This document shows positions 41,361 to 52,621 of a stretch of 64,000 nt of DNA, in pieces. How positions within the stretch are numbered: the first letter of the stretch is position 1; each line of letters begins with the position of its first letter. Source of the DNA: Morinoia aosen (lineage: Eukaryota > Arthropoda > Malacostraca > Amphipoda > Talitridae); NCBI GenBank assembly GCA_030386875.1, contig CM059563.1, positions 31,596,139 to 31,660,138 of the forward strand. The letters run 5' to 3'. Position numbers and translations under genes: made by a program. A model generated the notes under the pieces. The model ran no database searches, was not told where the DNA came from, and worked only from the letters and a program-made list of their open reading frames with translations.

Positions 41361-44068
41361 GGCACGGTAAGGCGGAGAACAAAAGTCCGTCAGTTCTCGA
41401 CGGATTTTTCTAAGATTTTCACAGTAGGTGTCAAATGATGCTGCATTTCTTTTAGAACTCGTGTGTTTTTTTTTTTGTAAACTAAAAAAAAGATTTTTTT
41501 TCAAAACCCTGAAAAAAAGGGTGTTGTAGAAAAGTGTCCATCACCCACAATTTTATAGTTACAGAACTGGATGAAGGTTTTCTAGGTAGCTAATTGTTTT
41601 GTCTTGAGATCTATTGGTAAGGTTTTTCAATCTGATTTTTTGAATTATGACATTTTTTCCCAAAAATCAACGATTTTTTCAAAATGTGCTTATAATTTTC
41701 AACATGATTTTAAATTAAAAAAACTATACCTACGCCTCTCTAGGATATTTCAATTGCTATTGATTGATATATTTGCCATTCCTGTACTTTCAAACCTGTG
41801 AGAGCTGGGCCTCTTGAAAGATCAAAAAGTTGAGTTTTCAGGAGAGCCATTTTTCTAAAATGTGTCTTATTTTCTTTGTATTATTTCTGAACTTGGCATT
41901 TTTTTCTAATAAATGTTACACCTAATGTAGATCTTTCCAAGCTCTATCGATTGGTATATTAGCCATTCCTGTACCTTCAAAACTGTGGGAAAGGATCCAT
42001 AAAAAAAACAATGAATGCAAATTTCAGAACGCCAGTCTTTTTTAAAAAAATTATTTTCTTCTAATTTCAAACAATTTTTCTTTTTCAACTCTTTTGCTTG
42101 GTAGCTCTTTTTGAGCCCTTTTGAATGGTATATTCATCATTCTTGTACCTTCAAAACTGCGGGAGGCAATTATATGTTTGCACCAGCTGATGACTTGTAG
42201 CACATGGACTAATAACAAACACTCAGTTACATCATCATAATTAACACTGAGGGTTAGAATGTTTTGTTTGAGTACTAAAGCATTTCAAGCAAGGCCATGA
42301 ATGAACTCTCTTGCTATTCACGTGGAGGAACGCCCAAAACTGATTTGTAATGAAGGGGGGAGGGGGAAATCACTCATACACTGGCGCGCCAAGGTCACGT
42401 TACTGCGCGTCTTCTACTCCGTCTAGGAGACGAACAGATGTTACAAACGTCTAAGTTACAGTCCTATTGAACAATTTTAAAATAAAAAATTCATCTGTAT
42501 TTTTGTTGAGGATAGGTTTAAGCTTATGAATGTGCAGTGCTTCTATTATTTGAATATGCTCTTTTTTTAACATTGTACAAAATTTTTGTATTTTAGTACA
42601 GATCTTCATTTGAGGGCTTACAACTATGATCGATACGGAAATGATTAAAAATGGAACCTTGATATTTGTGTGCAGTTAATCTTTGTTTCAGATTCATCCT
42701 AGTCATGCCAATGTACCACTTATTGAGAGACTTACATTCTCTCCTGTTGCACTCAAACTGATATCACATGGCTCTGTCTAGGTCGCTGACTTGTGACCTG
42801 GAAATATTGTTTCTTACAAGGAGATCCTTGATTTCAAGATTTTCATAATACACACAAACTATAATTCCTATCTCTGGATCTGTGGGTTAAGGACACCGTC
42901 CGGGGACCGTCTAGATGGAAATCGGGATATGTGTTGATTTCCTGTTTTTATATGCATCTTATAGAGGATTTTCTTGCGCTTCCATTGGTGCTTTCCGTTT
43001 ACGTCTACTCCGAATAGTGCGCCCACCAGAGGGGGGAAAGCGATGGGGGTGGCGTGACCTTGAACCCTCCCCCCCTCATTATTGGGGTCAATTGAGGATG
43101 TTTCTCTGCGGGAATGGCAATATAGTTCGTTCATGGGCTACTCAAAGTGCTTCCATTATACTAACGAAAAATTTTAATGTTTTTTTTTAATTTTTGACAA
43201 TTTCAGAAATTAGCTGCTCTGCCGTATTTATGATACCGCAGCTTTCATTCATAGCTCGATGACAGCTGCAGTATCATAGCAACGGCTATGGCGAGCACAC
43301 CAATCCAAAGGGCTTGAAAAGAGCTACAAAACAGAGGAGTTGACTTGGAATAAAAACGTATTTTGGTAAAAAAAAATGAAAAAATGAAAAAAGTGGTTGT
43401 TTTGAAGAATTACACGTATTGTCTTTTGTTGTATATTTTTTCCCCTGAGTTACAGAGCTACAGCAATGTAAATTATAACAATCGAAAGGGCTTAAAAAGA
43501 GCTACAAACGCTTGAGTTCATTGTAGAAAATCGTGCAGTTCAAAAGATATAAAGAAAAATAACTTTTTTTTGGTGAAAAACGCGTTTTTCCGGAAACATG
43601 ATAATTGGTTTCTCAAATGTATCTTCTTCCACAATTTTAGAGCTACATGAATGGTTTATATACCATTCGATAGGGCTTAGCAAGGTGTATCCATAAGGGG
43701 TAGCATTTTTCTATACATCTATTATTTTGAAAATTACACGACATAAAAAAAATGAAAATAGGTCACATTTTTTTAAAAAAAATTCCCAAAATCCACAAAA
43801 AAAAGTTATCGAAATTCCCTACCCCTTATGGTTATACAGACATATAAGCAATCTAAAAATGAAGTACTGGTTCTGTAACTTCAAAATTGTAGAAGAAGAT
43901 AGATTTTAAAAAAACCCTATTTTAACATATTTTTCAAAAATAAAAAAAGTGCAGATACAAAAATTTTGTCAAGATAACATTTGATCTTTGCATCATTTCA
44001 CACCTACTGTGAAAATTTTAGAGAAATCATCCATAAACAACGGACTTTTTTTTACCCAGACGGTGTCC
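41361..44068. mobile_element. Cluster of TTAA-type foldback elements
   Basis: The left sequence AAGTCCGTCAGTTC...TTTTCACAGTAGGTGTCAAA (41380-41435) recurs inverted at 43985-44055, giving long degenerate terminal repeats. A second boundary lies inside: TTAA-GGACACCGTCCGGG at 42897-42914 pairs with CCCAGACGGTGTCC-TTAA ending at 44072. This suggests two nested or fused elements of one family, the inner one 42901-44068. The interior is homopolymer-rich, non-coding, and carries many copies of a ~75-bp unit, plus a Penelope fragment between the two left boundaries. Confidence 0.6.
42500..42860 (-). pseudogene. Penelope-like element remnant (GIY-YIG endonuclease)
   Basis: The minus strand reads NLEIKDLLVRNNIS, YQFECNRRECKS, then WYIGMTRMNLKQRLTAHKYQ, GSIFNHFRIDHSCKPSNEDL and EHIQIIEALHIHKLKPILNKN. 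This matches the GIY-YIG endonuclease domain at the C-terminus of Penelope-like elements: YIGMT for the YIG block, RLTAH, GSIFNHF, and the final EALxIxKxKPxLN. There are internal stops. The reverse transcriptase that would precede it is not visible upstream. It is an old 5'-truncated fragment. Confidence 0.8.
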
Positions 44069-44072
44069 TTAA

Positions 44073-44902
44073 GGGGAGCGTTCCCCATAGGAATCCATGG
44101 TTTGAGGATATGGGGATTTTTGCTGCTATAGGATGTGTAAGGGGTCAGGTGCATCCTGTAAAAAAATGAGACTCGTACGTTCACTCGTTTGCCCGGTACG
44201 GGGGTTTGAAGAATGGGGGGGAGGGGAGGGGGAAGGGGAATTTATCATGTTACACCTCCCCAACGGCACTTTCTTCACAACGTGACGTTGCTATGTCATC
44301 TCCTATGTCTCTGGATTACTCTATAATGATTTCAGGGGTCTAACCTGAACCAAAAATTTTTAAAAATTTTTAATTAAAATTGTTTATGTTTCTTTGTTTA
44401 CCTAATTCTGAAAAATTTGAACTTTGGGTTTCAAAATGCATCTCCTCCTACAGTTTTCAAGCTACAGCAATGATTTTGATATTGGATGCGAAAAAGCGTG
44501 GAGAATAAAGGTTACTATAAGGGAATTTCGAGATTTGTTGCAAACAAAAAGTTGTGATGTCACAAATGAAAATAAAATGAAAAAAAAGTGAAAAATTAAA
44601 AAAATTGAATTTTTTTTCTTAGTGTGACTTCAGAGATTTCTCATATAGTATCCTGTAATGTCCACGATATTCCGAATCTAATGACATAAAAATCATCACT
44701 GTAGCTTGAAAACTGTAGGAGGAGATGCATTTTGAAACCCCCCTCCTCAAACTCGTTTTCTACGAATATAAAATTTTCTTTGGAGAAAATCGCATATTTT
44801 CATAGAAGACAAACGATTCCAAATTGCATTTCCTATCAGTACACCGAATTTCATTGCTCTAGGTTCAATAATAAAAAAAATTTCGTATGGGGGACGCTCC
44901 CC
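44073..44902. mobile_element. TTAA-flanked MITE, ~830 bp
   Basis: Terminal inverted repeats GGGGAGCGTTCCCCATA and TATGGGGGACGCTCCCC are flanked by TTAA on both sides (44069-44072 and 44903-44906). It abuts the previous element through the shared left TTAA. Inside is a further inverted pair, GCATCTCCTCCTACAG / CTGTAGGAGGAGATGC. TTAA targeting points to piggyBac-type mobilisation. No transposase is encoded. Confidence 0.7.
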
Positions 44903-45049
44903 TTAAAACCACTGGTGGGAAACGGCGGAGTTGCCCGGTGGGGAATCTTGTGCATTTGTTTCTACCCACAAAAAATTGTTGGTATTCCAAAACTTGAAAA
45001 AATTATATCCAAATGTTGGCTAACTTTACAAATCATAACCATTTACTGA

Positions 45050-46190
45050 CTATTTCAATAACAAAAACAACCACATTGAAGTATTGTATGTCATGTTTGG
45101 GTAGAAGTGACAACACTGCTGGGTTAGAAATGTCACAGATAAGTAAAAGGAAGATGAATCATTACATGCAGCAAACTCAGTCTTGTGCCATCTCTTTTTG
45201 ATGTAACAGGCTTTTAACTGAGCATATATAATTAAGTGCTAATAAGGCTCAATAATATTAGAATGTTGCTGTTTCTTGATAAATATGAAACAAAAATTAT
45301 TTAGCACTATTTATGAACACTTTATATCATTCTCCAAATCTTCACAAGTATAAACATTTTATTATTACCCATAAAATAATACTCAAATAAATTAAAATAT
45401 AACAAAAATTTTATGTCTAATACAAATATATCCATAAAAAAGATATATTACAAAACATTCATTCCTGAATGGACAATAGATTTTCTCTTCCTGTTAGTAA
45501 ATAGTAATAAATCTAATACGTGACAACCAAAATTGAAGGCCAAAAAATGCCACAAAAAATGCCACAAGTACATCTACGTAATAAACACGGCTTAATTGAA
45601 AATAGAATTTGAAAGACACCGATGCTGTGTTGGAGAATGAAGAGTAGGCTCACTAAACAATGGTGAATTGGAGAAAATATGTTAAGAACCACTGCTCTAA
45701 ATCAACACATGTTGTAAGCACAAGCATAAAGCTAATTTCATTTAAGTTCTTAGTCAAGAATTACCAAAGCATCTTTGAAAATCTTTCAGGTAAAGCATCA
45801 TTCAAGCTAATACATATTGAAACTTATTTTAACACCTGCTTGTGATGAGCCTTCACCTTACCAGAACTATTTTTACTGGTTTGTTCTCAGAGATTTTCCA
45901 AACACTAAAATATTGCTACTTACAGAATTGAGATTGATAAATGCCTTAATTTGTCCAGATTCATGATACAAAACTATTCTTCACTTCTACAAAATTGAAT
46001 CATATCAGCTGGTTATATATCGTATCTGTCATTTTTACTGGTATTGGTAAAATCCGGCTGATACTTTACCGATACTTTCCAGTAAAAAAAATGAAGAAAA
46101 AAATAATGGAAAGTAAGGGGACCAAAAATCCTGAATTTTAGACCCATTTTGACCTCATAAAAAGAAAACAAAACAGGAAATGAAAAATTT
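45050..46190. other. AT-rich spacer
   Basis: No gene recognised. Near 46018-46090 it holds GTATCTG and ACCGATACT-type words, which recur inverted near 52500-52620 (see findings). Confidence 0.45.
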
Positions 46191-46204
46191 GAAACTGTAA
46201 CTTT

Positions 46205-47005
46205 GTTTAAAACGCTTCAAGGATACTAAAACTATCTTTGGTTTTCTTCTAGCATAAAAACTAAATGAGTTCTATTCATTTGAAATATCAATAAAAATGA
46301 ACTAAAAAACCAATATGACAATTTTTCAAAAAACAAAGGCCTGAATCAATAAAATAAATAGAAGACATTGTGTTTCTTTCCAAATGTAACATATCATAGC
46401 TGAATTTCATAAGAATCAGATCATAAATATAAAATTTCATAACTTCTATAAAAAAAAATTTGGGGGAAATTACAATTCACAGGGTGAATATGAAGTTATG
46501 CATGGAGATAATTGAAATAAAAATGAAAACAGCATTCAATTACATAAACTGTCCATTATATTACACTGCAACAAAAAATTTAGTTTTTGGCTAATATCCC
46601 AATACCTCTCACTTTCAACATTCAAAAGAATAGAAGTTGGTGAGTTTTCATGCTAGGAAAAAAACCAACACACATTTGGAATCCTTGAAACATTTCTAAC
46701 AAAAGTAAGGTAGCAAACATCCAAATTGTACAAAATTTTCTTTTTATCAAGCTCAAAACTCAAGTTAGTGTATATTTAGTTCGTGATCAGATATCGTATA
46801 TGAAAAAAACAAAGTTACAAATGGATAATTTACTACCATACTTTTGTTTGCAATGCTTCAAGGATTCTAAAACTGTTTTGGTTTTGTTCTCACATCAAAA
46901 CTCAATGACTTCTATTCTTTTGAAATATCAATAAAAATGTACCAAAAACCTAATTTTTTTGAATTTTTCAAAAAAACTAAGGCCTAAATCAAAAAAGATA
47001 CAGGA
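46205..47005. repeat. ~150-bp unit in three copies, two direct and one inverted
   Basis: The unit CTTCAAGGATWCTAAAACT...TTTGAAATATCAATAAAAATG...AAGGCCT occurs at ~46205-46350 and ~46850-47000. A shorter inverted copy (TTCAAAAGAATAGAAGTTGG...TTTGGAATCCTTGAAAC) is at ~46610-46705. The arrangement suggests nested foldback elements. No coding capacity. Confidence 0.65.
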
Positions 47006-47344
47006 TTAAAAAAAGTTTACTTTCAACAAATACATATACTGGCCAAATTTCAAATGAATCAGACAAAAAAATTTGAAAAATCCGGGTGACCCCTTCAAAG
47101 TATGACAGGCTAACAAAAATCAAACCAATTAAATGAAGATGAAGGTGCATTTGAAAGTTTTTGTAAATTTAATATAGAAATGGCTGAAAATTTTATTTCA
47201 ATTTAGCTTGTAAGTTGTCAAATATTACAAAGCTAATAATTTCATTTTAATTTAGCATGTTAATCGCTGTACATTACGAATCTTGCATTTTTCTTCTATT
47301 TTACAATGCTTGAAAAATTCACAAACAATCTTATAGTTGGTTGC

Positions 47345-47800
47345 GTGTTTGTATTGAATTTTAATATTTTCTTTTTGCCAAAGTATGTATTTCAGTGTGA
47401 AAAACACAAAAATAAAAACCAGTTTGTAAAGAAATCATTATTCAAGTGTTTCTAACCTAACCTATGTTATAATTTCAAACACCTCACTGTTAATCATAGT
47501 GAAAACTTTGTGGACCCTGCAACAGGTGCACACACTCAAATGATTGAGAGTGTATGGCATAGCCTAAATATGAAAAAAACGTCAGAGGCACTCACCGACA
47601 AGTGATAGACTCGTATCTGTGTGAGTTTGCGTGGCAAAAATGTACCGAGAAAACGCAGTATTTAACAAAAATATCACTGGATATAAGCCAATTTCAGGCT
47701 TAATAAATAATTCATCCACAAAATGGTTTTCATTTTTGTGTTTTTCACACCAATATAATATACTTTGGCAAAAAGAAAACATCAAAATTTGATTGGCCCT
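47345..47800. mobile_element. Foldback/MITE-like element, ~455 bp
   Basis: The left arm TTTTCTTTTTGCCAAAGTAT, then GTGTGAAAAACACAAAAAT, recurs inverted at ~47700-47785. The arms are ~80-100 bp with a ~240-bp centre. No target duplication was resolved. Confidence 0.65.
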
Positions 47801-47809
47801 CAAACTGAA

Positions 47810-48830
47810 AAGGGACGTGTTTGCTTTTCCAGCACACTGTGTGTTAGTACATACCTATACTACTAGTGTTCATGCTGCTATTTCTGAGACTAAATGCTTC
47901 ATTATACTACTAGTTTACCCCTGTACATGGAGAAAAATATAATTTTTACTGAAATTTAGTCAGATGTCAGTTGGCAAATAAAGAATGCTTAACAGTAAGT
48001 ATTTATTTGTTCACACCAAGGAAGTTAGATACATGGAACCAGCATCGCTATCTTTTGCCAGTCAAGCGAGTGAAGCCACTTCTGCCGTCCCAAGCCCCGC
48101 CCACCCGGCCCCAGTTGTGGAGGTGGTGTTGCTGCGGAGGTGTATCACCACCTCCATCATCAGTGAAATTTCATGTAATTCATGAAATTTTTCCATGTAC
48201 AGATGAAAACTTATGTCAATCTTTTATGAAAGTACTGTACTACTGCACTTGTGTATAATGCATGAGCTTGGCATATTGGGAAAGTAGTCCTTGAACGCAG
48301 CATGGATAAGCTGCACCCTTCCATGTCAAGTGCCACTTGCGCACTGAGCCTCATCCCCGTGTCTGCGGCCGTCTGCCTACAGCTACCAAAAATTGGCTTC
48401 ACTTTAAGGCAATGATGGCAGCTCCATGTGTCCAACTTCCTTGCTTCATACATGCTGATTACGGTATCATACGACAATAAAGTGGACAGATGATTCTGGA
48501 CTGCAGTGTTGCCAACTTAGTATTAGAGTATGAATCAATCATTTAGCAGGAAAAATAGCATTAAAATGCATTATCTAGCATTTTACAGGGCAATTTTACC
48601 ATTGTATTATATTTAGTCATTTTCAATTGCTTTCTATTATATATTTCTTGACTCATGGTAACCTGACTCAAAGTTTTGTTGAAACCTCATTGAAGTTCCG
48701 TTCAAACCTCATTCATTTGTGCGGTGAATGACTGTTCCGTTCTTACCTATGACGTTCACGTGATAGGCGTATTGATACTATGTGTTAGCGCTTTGTTCAT
48801 TGCTTATTTTGCTGTTTGTGATTTAATAAC
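47810..48830. other. Intergenic with a weak inverted duplication
   Basis: AAGGAAGTTAGATACATGGA near 48019 resembles the reverse complement of 48380-48450 (GGAAGTTGGACACATGGAGC on minus), and both run into GTGAAGCC. Short ORFs here show no recognisable domain. Confidence 0.4.
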
Positions 48831-48899
48831 GGCATCCGAGCACTGTAAAAGTATCTCATGGAGACTTTTCCATAGACCCTCAAGACAACACATGAGTTA

Positions 48900-51250
48900 A
48901 ATGTAAATTGTGTGATAAATCATTTTTGAGAGGAGGAAAGAGTTTCAGCAGCTTCAATACTGCAAATCTTAGAAAGCATTTACAAAGCAAACACAAGGAG
49001 AGTCTTGACAAAGAAGAGGAGTTAATAAAAGAAGAAGAAAATGCTAAAAAGAAACAAAAACTTGATAAATTTAACTCAGGGACCACCAAGCAAAACAAGC
49101 CAACTCAGCCAAGTACTTCTACCACCAGAACATCTCAAAGTGGTAAGGGAACATTAGAAGAAACTTTGTCACTTAAAAAAATGCTTGATATGACAGTGAA
49201 GAAGCCAAATCTATTCACTATTAAATGTACGAGAGCTCACGAGATTCGAACTCAGGACTTAAATTCACCGCCCTAGATTCGATCACCTTTTAGGGTGGTC
49301 GATAGCGCGATCGATAGCATTCTGGCGCGGTGAATTTAAGTCCTGAGTTCGAATCTCGTGAGCTCCTCGTACATTTATTTATTTGAAAAAGCCTTGTGGA
49401 AGCAGTAGCTTTCCGTACCAGATTCGTAACTGTTTCTGGGGGTGACTTGACTTTGAACTCTCGATTCACTATTATATTGGTGAAATGATAGCTGTTGACT
49501 CAACTATTTTTGTTGGTTAAAGATGAAGTTTCCAACAGATTATTGAAGAAGTTGAAGCCTACCTATCAAGTACCAAGTAGAAAATATTTCTCTACAAAGA
49601 TACTACCATCCATGAATGTATCTATAAAAAAAGTCACACATGTGATAAATGAGGCTGAAAACATCAGTTTTACAACGGATATTAATTAAGACAAATAATT
49701 CAAACTCCTCCTTCATAAGCTCCACAGTTGGTTCGACAAGCAATTATGAACAAAAATGCATTGTACCACATGTGAAACCATTTCCAGAATCTCACACTTC
49801 AGCTAATATATCTAAAGCAATTCATGAGGTCTTTGAAGAATTCAAAATTCCAGATTACAAAATTCACTTGTTCACAACAATGAAGCAAATGTTGTCTAAG
49901 GTGTCGAAATGAGCGGATATAATGGCTTACCATGCATCTTGCATACATTGTAGCTAGTGATAGACAATGGTGTTTTTGAGAAAAGAATGCTAAATGGCAT
50001 AATCAGCAACTGACATCAAATAAGTGGACACTTTTATCACAGTTCTTTGGCATGCACCTAACTTTAAAAGAGTTACAAAAAATAATTCAAGACGTTCTAA
50101 CTCATTGGAACAGTACCTACTTCATGCTTGCAAATTTTTGAGCAAAAAACTGCAGTCGCTAATTACTGCCTAAAGGCTTTGAACATGCTATCTTTTGATG
50201 CCAATAAATGGAATTTGATTGGAAAATATTCTTCTCTGCTAAAGTTATTCCACAAAACTACAATGAGGTAAGATAAATTGTCTTTTTAAATAAGGTTTTG
50301 CAACTATTTTTACCATTTCAAATGATTAATTTGAATAGGAACGCAAACAGTAAAACTCTAAAATAATTATTCATGATTATTTCACTGACTAAACTCAATT
50401 TTTGTTTCAAAATATGAAATTTAATTTAATATAATTCCATAAAAAAATTTAAATGCATATTTATCATCGTCATTTAGTTTTAAATGCATACTTATTTTCA
50501 ATTTTAGAGGCTAAGTGAGAGAGATGCCAACTCATGAGATCATCCCAATAGTTATGGTATTGAAGCATACCATCAAGAAAGCTTCAACAGACCCTAGATT
50601 TTCAGGGCTTGACAGCACTATTTCTGCCCTAATTGCTCTAATGAAAACACAATTTGAGAAGTACATAAACAATAAGAATCTAAAACCAGCCCCTGTTCTT
50701 GATCCTAGATATAAATTGACTATTTCTAGGACAAGAGCATGACAACTTTGGTACAGATTCTGATATTCTGAGCAAAACACGTACTGAAATTTGGAGTTAT
50801 TCAGTTCTTTAACTGAAAAGAAAAAAAATCAGGCAGAGAACACCAGAGATGCTACCAGCAGCAGTGAGCACAAGAATGACCCTGTCTCTGTCAACGTGAC
50901 ACATGACATAGATGACTTTGACATTGATTTGTGTCTTGATCAACTGACAGCTCAAACCTTAACATCCATGGCACATAAGAAAACTCAAGTTACTCAACTT
51001 AAACTTTCTTTGGCATCTTCTTTGGCCAAGGCAGTTGATGAATACTTCTTACTTCCAACAATATTGAGAGAATCAAACCCTGTAAATTGGTCGGTAGAAA
51101 ATAAAACCTTACATCCACATTTGTCCTTAGTTGCTAACAAGCTCTTATCATGTCTGCCTTCATCACTTGAGTGAGAATTTTCAGCATTGAAGGCAACATG
51201 TATATTACTCATAGGAATAAACTAACGCCTAAGAATGGAGAGATGCTCAT
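48900..51250 (+). pseudogene. hAT (ZBED-type) transposase, decayed
   Basis: The plus strand carries the parts of a hAT transposase in order. A BED-type zinc finger reads CKLCDKSFLRGGKSFSSFNTANLRKHLQSKHKE (48908-49010). Then come LLKKLKPTYQVPSRKYFSTK (about 49520), VKPFPESHTSANISKAIHEVFEE (about 49770), LKELQKIIQDVLTHWNSTYFML (about 50070), HEIIPIVMVLKHTIKK, NLKPAPVLDPRYK (about 50680), and the C-terminal dimerisation segment NPVNWSVENKTLHPHLSLVANKLLSC (about 51080-51160). Several stops and frameshifts interrupt it. It is also cut by a SINE pair at 49223-49480. An AT-rich stretch at 50269-50508 has GTAAG...TTTTAG ends and may be an intron. Confidence 0.88.
49223..49480. repeat. tRNA-derived SINE pair as inverted repeat inside the hAT gene
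   Basis: The left arm (about 49223-49275) and right arm (about 49316-49373) are complementary. The plus-oriented unit has GATAGCGCGATCGATAGC (A-box-like), then CTGAGTTCGAATCTCG (B-box), then a tail ending near CTGTTTCTGGGGGTGAC, which it shares with the SINEs at 56.6-57.2 kb. Confidence 0.75.
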
Positions 51251-51329
51251 GTTCCTCAATTTCAATTTGAGATTATTCAGTTTCCAATATGAAAAAAAAT
51301 GATTTACAGTTTTGTTTAGAGATATCATT

Positions 51330-51610
51330 TTAGAATCATTTTTGTTTTGATTTGTTTAGAGCAATTTGTTTTGAAAGTTTATTTTGGAACCATTTTTGTT
51401 TCAAGAGTTTATTTTGGAACCATTTTTGTTTCAAGAGTTTATTTTGGAACCATTTTTGTTTAGATTTGTTTTGAAACCATTTATGTTTCAATTTGTTTAG
51501 AGCAATTTGTTTCACAAGTTTATTATTAAACCATTTTTGATGCGAGAGTTTATCTTGAAACCATTTTTGTTCTGAAACCATTTTTATTTTGATTTGGTAA
51601 GAGTTTATTT
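51330..51610. repeat. 30-bp minisatellite
   Basis: TTTATTTTGGAACCATTTTT recurs exactly every 30 bp (51379, 51409, 51439), with degenerate units on both sides, and resumes after the inserted element at about 52274-52310. Because 30 is divisible by 3 it makes a repetitive minus-strand frame (KQKWFQNKLL), which I regard as an artefact. Confidence 0.85.
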
Positions 51611-51624
51611 TGGAATAATTTTTG

Positions 51625-52265
51625 GGTCAATGTTTAGTTTACCTTCGGCAGGGAAATTAAAGATGTCGTTGCTGACAATCACTAAATGAGCACATTCAAA
51701 AACCTTTAACATGAATGACATTATGCTCGCTGATGCGTTATTTTTTAATAATTGAACTTTGAAGTTGGCGCCGGCGCCGTAAATTAGTTAATAAGAGTAG
51801 TTAACCCGCCTATTACTAACGTAAAGAGGTTGGGTCGTGAGGGTTAGCCACAGTTCTTTTAGTGAAAATTATAAATAAAGGTTTCTAGTGACGTTTGTTT
51901 ACATTGACTGGAAGATGATGGGCGCCGCCATCTTTGTGCCGATGTAAACAAGATTGCGATCGTCACCCTAACGGGTGGGTTAGAAGCTTTATTTATACTT
52001 TTCACTAAAAGAACTGTGGCTAACCCTCACGACCCAACCTCTTTACGTTTGTAATAGGGGGTTAGCTTCCATTATTAATTAAATTACGCTTGGCGCGGTC
52101 ACTTCCTGTGGGGCGCGACAACCAACTTCAAAGTTAAATAATTCGAAAATAACGCATTAGCGAGCATAATGTCATTCTTGTAAAAGGTTTTTAAATGTGC
52201 TCATTTAGAGATTATCAGCAACAACATCTTTAATTTCCCTGCCGAAGGTAAACTAAACATTGACC
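51625..52265. mobile_element. Palindromic MITE with 8-bp target duplication, 641 bp
   Basis: GGTCAATGTTTAG...CTAAACATTGACC termini open into ~300-bp inverted arms (TTTACCTTCGGCAGGGAAAT, AGGTTGGGTCGTGAGGG, CACAGTTCTTTTAGTGAAAA) around a centre with GATGGGCGCCGCCATCTT. The flanks AATTTTTG (51617-51624 and 52266-52273) form an 8-bp duplication, the hAT signature length. It sits inside the 30-bp minisatellite. Confidence 0.85.
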
Positions 52266-52439
52266 AATTTTTGTTTTGAGAGATGATTTTGGAACTATTT
52301 TTCTATTGAATGGATTCCATTTTGTTATTTTTTTCAACAATATAGTTACCATAGCATGAGTAGTTTTATTATTCCTAATCAAAAAATTTATTGTATATAT
52401 TGTTATATTATTAGACATATTAGTAAATAATTTCATTAT

Positions 52440-52620
52440 GACACCATGGGTATATAATATACGGGTATTATTTTATACGGGTATTATTTTAATATAATTT
52501 TTTAAGTATCTGTATCCGTTGTAGTATCGGCCAAAGTATTGGTATTTCCAAGTATCGGTATTGGCCAAAAAATGGGTATCAGTATCGGCTAAGAAAATGG
52601 TATCGGTATATTACTAATAT
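52440..52620. repeat. TATCGGTAT-type degenerate repeats
   Basis: AGTATCGGCCAAAGTATTGG, AAGTATCGGTATTGGCC and similar words recur about six times. Related words in inverted orientation occur at 46018-46090. Together they may be subterminal repeats of the hAT element lying between them. Confidence 0.5.
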
Positions 52621-52621
52621 C

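Noticed and set aside
48211-48477. 88-codon minus-strand ORF (KLDTWSCHHCLKVKPIFGS)
   Set aside because: Part of a weak inverted duplication. The CHHC-like word is not enough to name a zinc finger.
51336-51581. 81-codon minus-strand ORF with KQKWFQNKLL repeats
   Set aside because: Its period is exactly the 30-bp minisatellite. It is not a gene.
51330-51610. Possible CRISPR array because of regular 30-bp repeats
   Set aside because: There are no unique spacers, the repeats are head-to-tail and AT-rich, and the DNA is eukaryotic.
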